From the NCBI RefSeq assembly GCF_013030265.1, contig NZ_WPZQ01000010.1, positions 124,001 through 188,000 on the forward strand: a DNA stretch of 64,000 nucleotides, given 5' to 3'. The notes under the pieces were generated by a model. That model searched no databases. It saw only the letters and a list, made by a program, of their open reading frames with translations, and was not told where the DNA came from. The position numbers and the translations under genes are program-made. Below are positions 1-8,965 of the stretch, one piece after another. This stretch comes from Ruegeria arenilitoris. GTDB taxonomy: Bacteria > Pseudomonadota > Alphaproteobacteria > Rhodobacterales > Rhodobacteraceae. Within the stretch, counting starts at the first letter, position 1. The number at the start of each line of letters is the position of its first letter.

Positions 1-705
1 TCTTTTGCTTTCAGGGTCGCCGTTGTGGTCATCCTGTTCGGAGGCGGCGGCTGGTTGCTGCTGGCGCATCCTGAAACACCCGTACCGTCGCATTGGAACC
101 CGTTGCGTGAATTGAAAGTGACCGCACCAGTCACTCCGATCACCCGGTTTCAGCTTAATCGCGCGCTTGCTGATGAGTCGCAGTGCCGCGCAACGCTGGC
201 AGAGGCCGGTGTTTCCTTTGCAGAGATGAATGATCTGATAGAAAGCGAATATTGCGGCATTCCGGGCCGAGGTTTGCTGTCTAGGCTGACTACATCAGGT
301 GTGAACGCCGTTGAAACGAGTTGCACGACGGCTCTGCGCCTGACGATGTGGGAATATCATGTGGTCCAGCCCGCCGCGCAAGAACATCTGGGAACGCGGG
401 TCAACCAACTGCGGCACGTCGGCAGCTATAACTGCCGCCAGATGCGCACCGCGCAGGGCGAGACCAGCGCCTGGAGCAGCCATGCAAAGGCCGATGCCAT
501 AGACATCGTTGGTGTGCGACTTGACGACGGGCGCAGTCTGACATTGCTGTCAGACTGGCAGGCGGCGGGTCCTGAGGGTGCATTTTTGCGCCAGATCTGG
601 CGCGGCGCATGTGACTGGTTTCGGGTGGTTCTGGGCCCGGATTTCAATCACTTGCACGCCGATCACTTTCACCTGCAGGGTCCAGGCTGGGGCTATTGCC
701 GCTAA
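1..705 (+). CDS. Extensin-like C-terminal domain protein (5' end cut by window)
   Basis: The reading frame is open from the first base (it reads SFAFRVAVVV into the GTG at 25), so the true start probably lies upstream of the window. The visible protein starts with a hydrophobic stretch that would be a signal anchor, then carries an ExtensinC-type domain. It has paired cysteines (SQCRATL, EYCGIPG, TSCTTAL, YNCRQM, WGYCR) and the metallopeptidase-like signatures SHAKADAIDIVG and HLHADHFHLQGPG. Family members are exported proteins of the cell envelope resembling VanY/MepA-type peptidases, and no substrate is established. The next gene is convergent and only 17 bases away. Family assignment is good; the role is unknown. 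Confidence 0.8.
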   Translation, partial: SFAFRVAVVVILFGGGGWLLLAHPETPVPSHWNPLRELKVTAPVTPITRFQLNRALADESQCRATLAEAGVSFAEMNDLIESEYCGIPGRGLLSRLTTSGVNAVETSCTTALRLTMWEYHVVQPAAQEHLGTRVNQLRHVGSYNCRQMRTAQGETSAWSSHAKADAIDIVGVRLDDGRSLTLLSDWQAAGPEGAFLRQIWRGACDWFRVVLGPDFNHLHADHFHLQGPGWGYCR

Positions 706-722
706 GTTCGCTTGGCAGGCCG

Positions 723-1370
723 TCAGCGTAGAGACGGAAAGAAATCTCCCCGGCCGTGCGGTGTAAAATCCAGAATGTTCCACAAAGGCCATGCTGCATC
801 CACATGCCGCGGATGCCAGTCGCTGGGCTCAAAGAACAGTTCGGAACTCCAGAAATGGTTGATACCGTTCTGATTGCGCTGAAAGACGTTCAGGATCGGC
901 AGTTGGCTTCCGTCCTCGGCTTCGGCCAGATAGTCGCGCTGATAATCCGTGCCCAGCGCGGAATAAAGCGGCAGATCGTTCCAACCCATAGTCGCCTTCA
1001 GCTCAGCCAGCTTCTCACAGGTGTTTTGTGCCACGACAGCAAACGCAATTTTCTGGGAGATATGTGGGACCTGTCCATTCAGCCCGTCCAGAAAGGCTGA
1101 ACACATCGGGCAGGGTGCCTGCGCGTCGGGTCCATACATAAGTGAGTAGATTGCCAAGGTGTCATGTGATCCGAACAAGGCCGACAAAGGTGTTGGTGCT
1201 CCACGATCTGACCGGAAGGCATAATCCTGCGGAACCGCCCCGCCATTGGGTAGCCCGCGTCGCAGGCTGGCTACTTCTTCCACTTTGGCGCGCAGTTCGG
1301 CTTCGGCGGATAGCAACCTGTTGCGTGCGGTTCTGTACTCGGGGCTTTCATTGGGCAGCGAAACGGGCAT
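723..1370 (-). CDS. DUF899 family protein (thioredoxin-like fold)
   Basis: This 215-residue protein begins MPVSLPNESPEYRTARNRLL and has the usual DUF899 layout. An N-terminal helical region (ELRAKVEEVASLRRGLP) is followed by a thioredoxin-like domain with a CPMCSAFLDGL motif, the position of the redox cysteines in related folds. The C-terminal region is rich in Trp and Phe (NHFWSSELFF, PLWNILDFTPHGRGDF), as in the family. Function is unproven; a redox or detoxification role is often assumed. A perfect 7-bp inverted repeat lies about 20 bp upstream of the start (1391-1410), so the gene is probably under a dedicated repressor that is not encoded nearby. Confidence 0.85.
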   Translation of the reverse strand: MPVSLPNESPEYRTARNRLLSAEAELRAKVEEVASLRRGLPNGGAVPQDYAFRSDRGAPTPLSALFGSHDTLAIYSLMYGPDAQAPCPMCSAFLDGLNGQVPHISQKIAFAVVAQNTCEKLAELKATMGWNDLPLYSALGTDYQRDYLAEAEDGSQLPILNVFQRNQNGINHFWSSELFFEPSDWHPRHVDAAWPLWNILDFTPHGRGDFFPSLR

Positions 1371-1390
1371 GGTAATCTCCTTGTCCTATA

Positions 1391-1410
1391 ATTTAACATA
1401 TAAGTTAAAT
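1391..1410. promoter_or_regulatory. Inverted repeat, probable operator for the DUF899 gene
   Basis: The 20 bases ATTTAACATATAAGTTAAAT form a perfect 7-bp inverted repeat around a 6-base spacer. The site sits 20 bp before the start codon of the DUF899 gene, where it would cover the promoter. Its form (TTAAC-N6-GTTAA) resembles ArsR-type operators. The regulator itself is not in this window. Seen: the repeat. Inferred: its function. Confidence 0.5.
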
Positions 1411-1559
1411 AAAGGGGGAGGCGAAATCAAGCCTGCTGTAGGGTCAGGAACTGCTTAGGGGGAATGCCGCTGATTTTTCCCTTTGTGCAAATTCTTGTGG
1501 CCGTTACCGTATTGGCGGTGCTGGAATGGCCATAAATAAACCTGAACCAGGAGACGACT

Positions 1560-1901
1560 ATGGGAAAACGCGACGAACTGATCGCCAAATATGCCGAAGA
1601 CCTGAAAAACAAGTGCGGTATGGAACCTGATATGGACCTGTTGACCAAGGTCACCATCGGGTGCGGTCCTGCAATCTATGACGCGGATGCCGAAACCGTC
1701 GCAGCCAGCCAGGATAGCGAGTTGGAAACGGTCAAGAACAACTTCCTGATCAAAAAACTGGGCCTGTCTGATGGTCCCGAGCTGATGGAAGCGATCAACA
1801 AAGCCATGGAAACCTATGGCATGTCCGAGCGGAACAAATACCGCGCTGTCGTCTACTACATGCTGACCAAGCATTTCGGCAAAGAGGCTGTCTACAGCTA
1901 A
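1560..1901 (+). CDS. DUF2853 family protein
   Basis: A 113-residue cytoplasmic protein, mostly helical and charged, that matches DUF2853 over its whole length (MGKRDELIAKYAEDLK... ends MLTKHFGKEAVYS). The ATG at 1560 follows AGGAGA at good spacing. It has no membrane segment and no recognisable catalytic motif. The family is small and conserved in alphaproteobacteria, and its role is not known to me. It is a monocistronic gene ended by a strong hairpin terminator at 1924. Confidence 0.85.
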   Translation: MGKRDELIAKYAEDLKNKCGMEPDMDLLTKVTIGCGPAIYDADAETVAASQDSELETVKNNFLIKKLGLSDGPELMEAINKAMETYGMSERNKYRAVVYYMLTKHFGKEAVYS

Positions 1902-1923
1902 CGCTGCCTTTGACTTTTTCTTA

Positions 1924-1951
1924 CGCCCGTTGGGAAACCAGCGGGCGTTTT
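1924..1951 (+). terminator. Rho-independent terminator after DUF2853 gene
   Basis: A ten-base-pair stem CGCCCGTTGG / CCAGCGGGCG closes a GAAA loop and is followed by TTTT. It lies 23 bases after the DUF2853 stop codon. Confidence 0.9.
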
Positions 1952-2194
1952 GCATTTGAGACATAATTTAAGAACTCGGTGTTTGATCCAACTGACGGAT
2001 ACCGGGTAATGTCACCTTACGACCAGGATGGTCAGAACCAGAATATTCCATACGCGTGTGGTGAGTAGGGAGCACGCGGGGTAGGGAGGGTTCTGTATCG
2101 TTCAGGCCCTCCCGAAGTTTCAAAAAGCTCATTTGATATCAAGACTGTCGCTCGATAGGCTGGGTTCATCTTCTTCACTGTTCGCGAGGCATTG

Positions 2195-3196
2195 ATGCCA
2201 TCCATGAACTGCTCTTCCGAAGAAAATCCCGGCGTGCGGATCAAAGAGATCGGCAGTTTTTTTGCGGGTGGCCGCCGGGTGACCCTGACGGACCAGCCGG
2301 TACAGCAAGTACAGGTGGCCCGAAATGCCCCTGCTCGAACGGTCGACATGAACGGCGACTACATTACCGGGCAATGTTATGTTCAGTATCTGCGACAGGT
2401 TGCACCCGCCTTTGATGCCCCCCTGATGTTCTGGCACGGGGGCGGCATGACAGGCGCAATGTGGGAGACGACGCCCGATGGACGGCCCGGCTGGCATAGC
2501 TATTTCCTGAACGCCGGGTTCGATACCTTTATCTGTGATGCTGTCGAACGTGGTCGGGCGAGCTGGTCACCCTATCCCCAGATCTACAAGGAAGGGCCTG
2601 TCTTTCGCACTCTGAACGACGTCTGGAACATGTTTCGGTTTGGACCTGCCGATACCTACGCGCCTGAAGTGGCTGAACAGCATCCATTTGACGGGGTCAG
2701 GTTTCCGATGAGTGATCTGGATACGTTTGGGGCGCAGTTCGTGCCGCGCTGGGTCACTCATGCGGACATTACGCTCGACGCCTATTATCAGGCCTTGCAG
2801 CAGGTTGGTCCGGTTTGGTTGATTGCGCATAGCCAGGGTGGAAATCTCGCGCTCGAGGCAGTCGCGACCCATCCGGAGTTCTTCAGAGGCGTTGTGATTA
2901 TTGAACCGGCCTCTGTGCCACCCGTAACAGGTCGGGCCGCGCAGGTGCCGCATTTGTTCATCTGGGGTGACAATGTCGAGGAGTTTGCGATCTGGAAGGT
3001 CTATCGCAGTGCAACCAATGGGTATGTCGATCAACTGCAAGCCGAGGGGTGTGCGGCTAAAATTCTCGACCTGCCAGCCTCGGGAATTACCGGAAATACC
3101 CACGCGATGATGATGGATGACAACTCTGACCAGATTGCATCTATGGTTCTTGAGTGGATGAGCGAAACCGGTCGAATTTTGGGTTCTGACCGATAA
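2195..3196 (+). CDS. Alpha/beta hydrolase, esterase-713-like
   Basis: A roughly 333-residue alpha/beta hydrolase. The oxyanion-side motif FWHGGGMTGAMWETTPDGR and the following NAGFDTFICDAVERGRAS resemble the bacterial esterase 713 family. The nucleophile elbow is AHSQGGN (Ser near residue 210), and a C-terminal His lies in GNTHAMMMD. I chose ATG 2195, which follows GAGG by 5 bases; TTG 2192 or ATG 2204 are possible. No clear signal peptide is seen, although esterase 713 itself is exported. The 243 bases before it contain only the previous terminator and presumably this gene's promoter. The natural ester substrate is unknown. Confidence 0.8.
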   Translation: MPSMNCSSEENPGVRIKEIGSFFAGGRRVTLTDQPVQQVQVARNAPARTVDMNGDYITGQCYVQYLRQVAPAFDAPLMFWHGGGMTGAMWETTPDGRPGWHSYFLNAGFDTFICDAVERGRASWSPYPQIYKEGPVFRTLNDVWNMFRFGPADTYAPEVAEQHPFDGVRFPMSDLDTFGAQFVPRWVTHADITLDAYYQALQQVGPVWLIAHSQGGNLALEAVATHPEFFRGVVIIEPASVPPVTGRAAQVPHLFIWGDNVEEFAIWKVYRSATNGYVDQLQAEGCAAKILDLPASGITGNTHAMMMDDNSDQIASMVLEWMSETGRILGSDR

Positions 3197-3240
3197 GTGT
3201 TAACATAATACGGCTTTCAACCATGACGAGGGGCCGTGTT

Positions 3241-4098
3241 ATGTTGAAAAAGCCAACTGTACTGTTTCCTGTTGCCGTCTTCCTGTTCGCCTCCTGCGCC
3301 AATCTGGTTTGGGTCGAACCCAAGGTATATGTGCCTGGGTCAACCGAGATTGAGGTGGATGGATTTGGGATCAATGGTCCTGTCGACATCCTGCCGCGCG
3401 GAACAACTGCGATAACAATCTCTCACGAAATCACCAATGCGGGCAGCAGCCCCGTGCCTGCGGGCTATCTGATCACGGAAACGGTGGTTCAATGGGTGTT
3501 TCAGCGCAATGTCACCAGCGTTGGCTGGCGTCCAGGTGATCCGGCGACACATACGATCATCCAGCTTGCCCAAAGTGGACCGGCCCTGAATCCGGGGGAA
3601 TCTGCAGTTATTTCTTTCGGGCCATTTCCTGTTGGAAGTTGCGGATTGTTCGGGGAAACGCTGGAATTGGATTCCAGCAACATCGTCGTCGAATCCTCAA
3701 ACCAGGACAATGTAGACGAGCACCTGTTCTTTATACCCAGCAATCAGATCATCAATATCACGGCCAATACGATCAATGGGACCTTGTTTCACGAGGCAGG
3801 CCGCACATTGACGCATCAATTCACGATCAATTCAGGCGGTGCCGGCAATCAATGGCTGTATACAGGTTTTTCTTGGATCGCGACTGAAGGATCCACTGCA
3901 GATGCAGTGCCGCCACCAACCGGGCGCGTGCCTCAGGGGCCTGCTCCGCAAACAATCAACATGTTCGTCACACCCAGGGACCACGAACATTCACCGCTTG
4001 GGTTTGGTCCATCAGTCAAAGGCAAGGTCACTGCCATCTCCACTGATGGTTGCGTGATTAAGCAAAAGGCGGTTGAGGTGCTTGTCGAGCATGATTGA
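3241..4098 (+). CDS. Putative lipoprotein with beta-sandwich (CARDB-like) repeats
   Basis: A 285-residue protein with a short basic N-terminus, a hydrophobic core and a lipobox-like LFASC, so it is probably a lipid-anchored envelope protein. The rest is rich in beta-forming residues and Thr/Asn/Gly. It has two stretches that read like adhesion-type beta-sandwich domains (EITNAGSSPVPAGYLITETV and later HQFTINSGGAGNQWLYTGF). I prefer ATG 3241 because GAGGGG sits 7 bases before it; ATG 3223 would place that motif inside the gene. I do not recognise a specific family and claim no function. It stands alone between a hydrolase and the convergent EVE-domain gene. Confidence 0.65.
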   Translation: MLKKPTVLFPVAVFLFASCANLVWVEPKVYVPGSTEIEVDGFGINGPVDILPRGTTAITISHEITNAGSSPVPAGYLITETVVQWVFQRNVTSVGWRPGDPATHTIIQLAQSGPALNPGESAVISFGPFPVGSCGLFGETLELDSSNIVVESSNQDNVDEHLFFIPSNQIINITANTINGTLFHEAGRTLTHQFTINSGGAGNQWLYTGFSWIATEGSTADAVPPPTGRVPQGPAPQTINMFVTPRDHEHSPLGFGPSVKGKVTAISTDGCVIKQKAVEVLVEHD

Positions 4099-4109
4099 GG
4101 GATGTGATT

Positions 4110-4532
4110 TTAGTCAGCGCGAGTCTGACCAAGATCACAGATCACCGACCATTCTGCTTCGCTGACGGGCTGCACTGACAGGCGCGAGTTCTTAACCAGA
4201 ACCATCTCTCCTAAACGTTCGTCCGCCTTGATCTGATCCAGTGTCACAGCAGTGGTGAAAGGCCGAATCGCCTTGATATCAACGCATTCCCAGCGTTCGT
4301 CATCAGTTGTGCTGTCGGGATGGGCCTCGGCACAGACCTCGACGATTCCGACGATCGCCTTGTCTTTCTGCGAATGATAAAAGAACCCACGGTCACCAAT
4401 TTTCATATCCCGCATGAAATTGCGCGCCTGATAGTTGCGCACACCATCCCATTCTTCGCCAACTTCACCTTTGGCAACCTGCTGGTCCCAGCTCCAGGTC
4501 GAGGGTTCGGATTTGAATAACCAATACGCCAT
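4110..4532 (-). CDS. EVE domain-containing protein
   Basis: A 140-residue protein that is a single EVE (PUA-like) domain: MAYWLFKSEP at the start, then WDGVRNYQARNFMR, the FFYHS strand, and GIVEV. The fold binds modified bases or RNA/DNA ends in characterised relatives (thymocyte nuclear protein 1 family). It is the last gene of the tsaD-gpsA-yciI-EVE run; its start codon overlaps the YciI stop by one base. Its placement with the tRNA-modification gene tsaD is a common alphaproteobacterial arrangement, and the physiological role here is not established. Confidence 0.88.
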   Translation of the reverse strand: MAYWLFKSEPSTWSWDQQVAKGEVGEEWDGVRNYQARNFMRDMKIGDRGFFYHSQKDKAIVGIVEVCAEAHPDSTTDDERWECVDIKAIRPFTTAVTLDQIKADERLGEMVLVKNSRLSVQPVSEAEWSVICDLGQTRAD

Positions 4533-4801
4533 CAGCCTATAACTCTTTTCCAGGGGATCAGTTCGACGGAAGAGAACAGACCAGCCAACGCATACGGATC
4601 ATTTGCCGCCCATTCCTGCGCTGTCGCCATATCCTCGACATCGAGAATAATCAGCGAACCGATCATGTTTTCACCATCCAGCAACGGCCCGGCCTGCGAG
4701 ACGACACCGGTCTCTTCGATATAGGCCAAATGTGCGGCGCGGTTGTCCAGACGGGTCTGCAGGGCACCGTCCTTGTCACGGGCGATCAGGGCGATCAGCA
4801 T
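4532..4801 (-). CDS. YciI-like protein
   Basis: An 89-residue YciI-family protein (ferredoxin-like fold). It contains the typical RAAHLAYIEE segment, with the His expected at the putative active site, and the NDPYALAGLF motif containing the conserved Asp-Pro. Family members may act as small hydrolases or dehalogenase-like enzymes, but no role is proven. It lies one base after gpsA and overlaps the EVE gene by one base, so it is surely cotranscribed with them. Confidence 0.88.
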   Translation of the reverse strand: MLIALIARDKDGALQTRLDNRAAHLAYIEETGVVSQAGPLLDGENMIGSLIILDVEDMATAQEWAANDPYALAGLFSSVELIPWKRVIG

Positions 4802-4802
4802 G

Positions 4803-5765
4803 TTATTCCTCCTTAAGTGGGCGATTGAGCAGTGATTGAATCGCCTCGGTCACACTGTATGTGCCGTGGCTGAGTTCCGCCACCGTTGTGCTGATGGGCA
4901 TATCCAGCTCTTCCGATCTCGCGATATCTGACATGGCGCGGGCGGTGGCAACGCCTTCGACTGTGGTGCTGGCGTCAAAGTTTTCGTGACGCCCCAGCGA
5001 GAGGCCAAAACGATAGTTCCGTGACAGTTCTGACGAGCAGGTCAGGACCAGATCACCAAGGCCTGACAAACCCATCAGAGTGTCGGCACGTGCGCCACGT
5101 CTGGCAGCAAAGCGCTGCATTTCGGCAAAACCACGGGTCATCAAAGCTGCACGAGCGCTGTCGCCTAGACCGGCTCCGATACAGGCACCGCAGCCGATGG
5201 CCATGACATTCTTAAGCGCGCCACCCAGTTCGGCCCCGATCGTATCGGTCGTTCGATAAAGGCGCAGATTGGCGGTGGTCAGCTCCTCTTGCAGGGTTTG
5301 TCCCAGTTCTGCATCGCCACAGGCGAGGGTAAGGGCCGTTGGCAGTCCGCGCGCAATGTCATCGGCAAAGCTGGGCCCGGTGAGCAACGCCGGGCGTGTA
5401 TCGGGAATCGTCTGTGTGATAACCGAGATTGGTCCCAAGCCCGAAGACAATTCGATACCTTTGCAGCAGGCGACCAGTGTCTTACCGGCCAGAGCATCTG
5501 CGTGCTCGGATAATGCCGCACGTAGCTTTTGCATAGGCACCGCCAGCAACAGCGTATCTGCCTCAACTGCTTTTGTGATGTCAGCGGTTACAGAGATTTG
5601 AGGTGATAACGCGACACCCGGCAAGCGTCCTGAGTTTTCACGCGTCTCTTGCATGCGCTGTGCGTGATCAGCATCGCGGGCCCAAAGGGTGACCGGCCCT
5701 TTGCCTGCCAAGGATATTGCTAATGCGGTACCGAAAGCGCCGGAACCCAGAACCGAAACGCTCAT
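4803..5765 (-). CDS. gpsA: Glycerol-3-phosphate dehydrogenase [NAD(P)+]
   Basis: A 320-residue cytoplasmic enzyme that reduces dihydroxyacetone phosphate to sn-glycerol-3-phosphate for phospholipid synthesis. The N-terminal Rossmann motif [10 protein letters not shown] is at residues 7-16, the substrate loop [17 protein letters not shown] is near 128-144, and the catalytic lysine is K185 in [11 protein letters not shown]. Length is normal for the family. The start codon overlaps the tsaD stop by four bases, implying translational coupling; yciI follows after one base. Confidence 0.96.
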   Translation of the reverse strand: MSVSVLGSGAFGTALAISLAGKGPVTLWARDADHAQRMQETRENSGRLPGVALSPQISVTADITKAVEADTLLLAVPMQKLRAALSEHADALAGKTLVACCKGIELSSGLGPISVITQTIPDTRPALLTGPSFADDIARGLPTALTLACGDAELGQTLQEELTTANLRLYRTTDTIGAELGGALKNVMAIGCGACIGAGLGDSARAALMTRGFAEMQRFAARRGARADTLMGLSGLGDLVLTCSSELSRNYRFGLSLGRHENFDASTTVEGVATARAMSDIARSEELDMPISTTVAELSHGTYSVTEAIQSLLNRPLKEE

Positions 5766-6859
5766 GCCTTTGCGCCTTTCTTGCCGCTGCCAAGCATGGC
5801 GGGGCTGGTTTTATCCAATGGCCACCGGGGACGTGCAGTTAGATCCAGACCGTCTGGTGCCCCGGTTCTGAAACGTTCCATACCCGCATAGGCGATCATG
5901 GCGGCGTTGTCGGTGCAAAGGTTCAACGGTGGCGCAGTGAACCGAGCGCCCAAATCTGCACAAACAGTCTCTAACGCGGATCGAATAGCTGCATTGGCTG
6001 CAACGCCTCCGGCGACTGCTATGACCGGGTCGGATGGGTTTTCTTCAAGGTAGAGGGCAATTGCTCGGCGGGTTTTTTCCGCCAGCGTGTCTACTACGGC
6101 CTGCTGAAATCCGGCACACAGATCGGCGCGATCCTGTCGAGTCAGGCCGCCCTTTTCGGCGACAATCTGATCCCGCATTCGCATGAGTGCAGTTTTCAGC
6201 CCCGAGAAGGACAGATCGCATCCGGGCCGATCCAGCAAGGGGCGAGGAAAACGGAACCGCTTTGGGTCACCGGATCGCGCTTCGGCCTCGACCGATGGCC
6301 CGCCGGGTTGCGGCAATCCCAGAAGGCGCGCAGTTTTATCGAAGGCTTCGCCGGGGGCATCATCAATGGTGCCGCCCAGACGGGTGAATTTCTCTGGGCC
6401 ATGGGCAATCAGATATTGGCAATGACCACCCGAAACCAGAAGCATGAGGTAGGGAAACGCGATTCCATCAGTCAGGCGCGGTGTCAGTGCATGCCCGGCA
6501 AGATGGTTAACCCCGATCAGCGGTAGCCCGGTTGCAGCACTCAATCCCTTAGCGCACATGACCCCAGACATGACCCCGCCGATCAATCCCGGCCCGGCTG
6601 TCACGGCGATGGCGTCCAGGTCTTTCAGATCCATATCTGCGGCTTCCAAAGCCTGAACAACACAGACGTCCAGCTTTTCGGCGTGCGCGCGTGCGGCGAT
6701 TTCAGGTACGACACCGCCGAAGGCGCTGTGCAACTCGGTCTGGCCGTGTACGACCGACGACAGAATTTCGGCCTGCGACCCCTCTGTCTGGCGCACAACT
6801 GCGGCGGCTGTGTCATCACAGCTGCTTTCCAATCCAAGGACGGTAAGTGTTTGCACCAT
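5762..6859 (-). CDS. tsaD: tRNA N6-adenosine threonylcarbamoyltransferase TsaD
   Basis: TsaD transfers the threonylcarbamoyl group to A37 of ANN-reading tRNAs as part of the TsaBDE complex. From the ATG at 6859 the protein is 365 residues, the usual size. It shows [14 protein letters not shown] at the start, the iron-binding HLAGH (H119 and H123), and SGGHCQYL. The reading frame is open further upstream, but the extension (starting [14 protein letters not shown]) is not family-like and would overlap the divergent hemD. It is the first gene of the operon with gpsA, yciI and the EVE gene. About 98 bases separate it from hemD and hold both promoters. Confidence 0.95.
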   Translation of the reverse strand: MVQTLTVLGLESSCDDTAAAVVRQTEGSQAEILSSVVHGQTELHSAFGGVVPEIAARAHAEKLDVCVVQALEAADMDLKDLDAIAVTAGPGLIGGVMSGVMCAKGLSAATGLPLIGVNHLAGHALTPRLTDGIAFPYLMLLVSGGHCQYLIAHGPEKFTRLGGTIDDAPGEAFDKTARLLGLPQPGGPSVEAEARSGDPKRFRFPRPLLDRPGCDLSFSGLKTALMRMRDQIVAEKGGLTRQDRADLCAGFQQAVVDTLAEKTRRAIALYLEENPSDPVIAVAGGVAANAAIRSALETVCADLGARFTAPPLNLCTDNAAMIAYAGMERFRTGAPDGLDLTARPRWPLDKTSPAMLGSGKKGAKA

Positions 6860-6957
6860 GGGCCTGATCCGTTGCATCATGATTGCCAAGCGGGGTATCA
6901 CCCTGCGCGGATGCAAACAATCCTCAAGGCCGAAGGCGCCGACCGTTGTATTTGTTG

Positions 6958-7671
6958 ATGACCCGCCCTCGCGCCGCCTCAGAGAGGTTCGTTGCGCAGC
7001 TGCCGACACGCACAAGATCGCGGGTCACGATCATCCATTCCCCATTATTGGATATTCGCCCTCTGCCGGTTCAGGTGGTGACCACTGGTGTCCGGGGCCT
7101 GATTTTTACCTCAGCCAACGCTGTGAATGCAGCAGCTTCCATGGGTGTTGATCAACGTTTGCCAGCCTTTTGCGTAGGTTCAGCGACCACGGGTACAGCC
7201 AAAGGGGCTGGCTGGCAGGCCCAGATGGTTGGTGGAACGGCCGAGGAACTTGTCGCCGCCCTATTACAGCTTCGCCCCGAAAGCCCCTTGCTGCATCTGC
7301 GGGGCGAGCACAGCCGCGGGAACATAGCTGAACGCCTGACCGAACTGGGTCTGACCACGCTTGAACAGCCGGTTTATCAGCAGCGCCTGCTGCCATTGAC
7401 GGAAGAAGCAAGCAAGGCAGCCAGCGGTTCCTCACCCATAATCGTGCCGATCTTTTCGCCGCGTACCGCGCGACAATTTGCCGACGTCTGGACCGGATCA
7501 GCCCCTTTGTGGATTGCCGCAATTAGCGAAGCGACGGCAGAACCCCTTAAATCCTTGGGCTATGAGCGATTGAGAATTGCAAAAGAGCCGACACCCAAGA
7601 AAATGCGGAAAGCCGTTAAAAAGCTTGTGAAACATGCGATGCGGGTTGAGGGTGAGCCGGGCGCAGATTAA
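6958..7671 (+). CDS. hemD: Uroporphyrinogen-III synthase
   Basis: A 237-residue protein with the weakly conserved but recognisable HemD pattern: [16 protein letters not shown] at the start, [13 protein letters not shown] (the conserved FTS), a central [13 protein letters not shown] segment, and [15 protein letters not shown]. It closes hydroxymethylbilane with inversion of ring D to make uroporphyrinogen III in tetrapyrrole synthesis. ATG 6958 gives the family-like start; TTG 6952 and 6955 are in frame just before it. It is divergent from tsaD and followed by the mitofilin and HemY genes, an order known from many alphaproteobacteria. Confidence 0.88.
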   Translation: MTRPRAASERFVAQLPTRTRSRVTIIHSPLLDIRPLPVQVVTTGVRGLIFTSANAVNAAASMGVDQRLPAFCVGSATTGTAKGAGWQAQMVGGTAEELVAALLQLRPESPLLHLRGEHSRGNIAERLTELGLTTLEQPVYQQRLLPLTEEASKAASGSSPIIVPIFSPRTARQFADVWTGSAPLWIAAISEATAEPLKSLGYERLRIAKEPTPKKMRKAVKKLVKHAMRVEGEPGAD

Positions 7672-7725
7672 CTTGGAAACGTCAGTAGTTCAGGTGATTT
7701 TGGAATCGATAAGGGGAATACGACG

Positions 7726-8955
7726 GTGGCTGGTAAGAAGAAATCCGATCAGGAACCGATAGAGGACCCCAAATCGGAAGAGGTGGTAGAGGATACCGCT
7801 GCCGAATCTGGCGCAGAAACTCAGGAAGAATCCATTGACCCCACGGCCTCGGAAGAAGAGGTAATTTTCGAAGCCGAAGCCGAAGCCGAAGCCGAAGCCG
7901 AAGCCGAAGCCGAAGCCGAAGCCGAAGCCGAAGCCGAAGCCGAAGCCGAAATGGCCGTGGAGCAGACTCGGGAAGAACCGGTTGTTCAGTCGCAAGAAAA
8001 GCGCGGCGGATTTGTTCCGGCCCTGATTGGCGGCGCGGTTGCTGCGGCTATCGGGTTTGCAGCGGGGAATGCGGGAATATTCGGGTCGGGCCAATCTGAT
8101 GCGATCACGGCCCTGGAATCGAAGATCAATGATCAATCCAGCCAGATAGAGGCTCTGACGAAATCTGTGTCCGATACTACAGAGATGGACAAAAAGATCG
8201 CCGCGCTGACAGATCAGATTTCGCCAATTACTGCGGAGCTGGATGCTGTAAAATCTGGTTTAGACGGTCTGACGAGCAAAGTTGATCCACTAACAACCCG
8301 TCTCAATGATCTGGAAAGCGGTGCGCTGACCCAAAGCGTGTCACCAGAAGCTTCTGCTGCTTTTGAGGCGGAGTTGAAAAAGCTTCAGGACTCTCTCGCT
8401 GCACAGCGCGCCGAGGTCGAAAAAATGGTCTCGGATGCGCAGGCGCTGGAGGCTAAAGCGGCAGCAGACGCCAAGGCTGCGACGAACACAGCCACACTGT
8501 CTCGCCTGCAGGGACAGCTCGATTCTGGTTTGCGCTATGACGATCTGATTACCGAGTTGCAGGCTGGCGGTGTAACCGTGCCAGACGCTTTATCCGGTCC
8601 GGCAGACAAGGGTGTGGCCACGATTGCAGAGCTGAACGCATCATTTGCGCCTGCAGCGCGTGCTGCCCTGGCCGATGCGCGTGATGCAGACAAAAGCACA
8701 GGGTTTGTCGCGTTCCTTCAGCGCCAGACAGGCGCACGCTCAGTAACACCGCAGGAAGGTGACGATCCGGACGCAATCCTGTCGCGCGCTCAGGCTGCGT
8801 TGGCTGCCGGGGATTTGTCCAAGGCGCTGACCGAACTCAAATCGTTGCCAGAATCTGCGCAATCGGCGATGGCGGATTGGGAACAGGTGGCCCAAACCCG
8901 GCTGTCAGCGGTGGATGCCGCAAATGCGCTTGCCTCAAGCGTAAACTCGAACTGA
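7726..8955 (+). CDS. Mitofilin/Mic60-family inner-membrane protein
   Basis: A 409-residue protein with GTG start at 7726, preceded by AAGGGG. The first 95 residues are acidic and disordered, including a pure Glu-Ala run at residues 49-75. One membrane helix follows at about 96-117 (FVPALIGGAVAAAIGFAAG), then a long coiled coil (about 125-260) and a C-terminal mitofilin-like helical domain. In alphaproteobacteria the Mic60 homologue is typically encoded between hemD and hemY and shapes intracytoplasmic membranes; that role is inferred here from family and context. The body is expected in the periplasm. It is cotranscribed with hemY, 10 bases downstream. Confidence 0.85.
   Translation: MAGKKKSDQEPIEDPKSEEVVEDTAAESGAETQEESIDPTASEEEVIFEAEAEAEAEAEAEAEAEAEAEAEAEAEMAVEQTREEPVVQSQEKRGGFVPALIGGAVAAAIGFAAGNAGIFGSGQSDAITALESKINDQSSQIEALTKSVSDTTEMDKKIAALTDQISPITAELDAVKSGLDGLTSKVDPLTTRLNDLESGALTQSVSPEASAAFEAELKKLQDSLAAQRAEVEKMVSDAQALEAKAAADAKAATNTATLSRLQGQLDSGLRYDDLITELQAGGVTVPDALSGPADKGVATIAELNASFAPAARAALADARDADKSTGFVAFLQRQTGARSVTPQEGDDPDAILSRAQAALAAGDLSKALTELKSLPESAQSAMADWEQVAQTRLSAVDAANALASSVNSN
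7870..7950 (+). repeat. Hexanucleotide tandem repeat (GAAGCC)13 plus GAA inside the Mic60 gene
   Basis: Thirteen perfect copies of GAAGCC plus a final GAA encode an uninterrupted alternating Glu-Ala run of 27 residues. The unit is a multiple of three, so copy-number change would alter length without shifting the frame. There is no sequence divergence between copies, which indicates recent slippage. Confidence 0.98.
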
Positions 8956-8965
8956 AGGACCTGCC

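Noticed and set aside
7690..8136. Minus-strand frame with a long Gly-Phe repeat
   Set aside because: It is the mirror image of the (GAAGCC)13 tract on the coding strand; the Gly-Phe run has no independent support.
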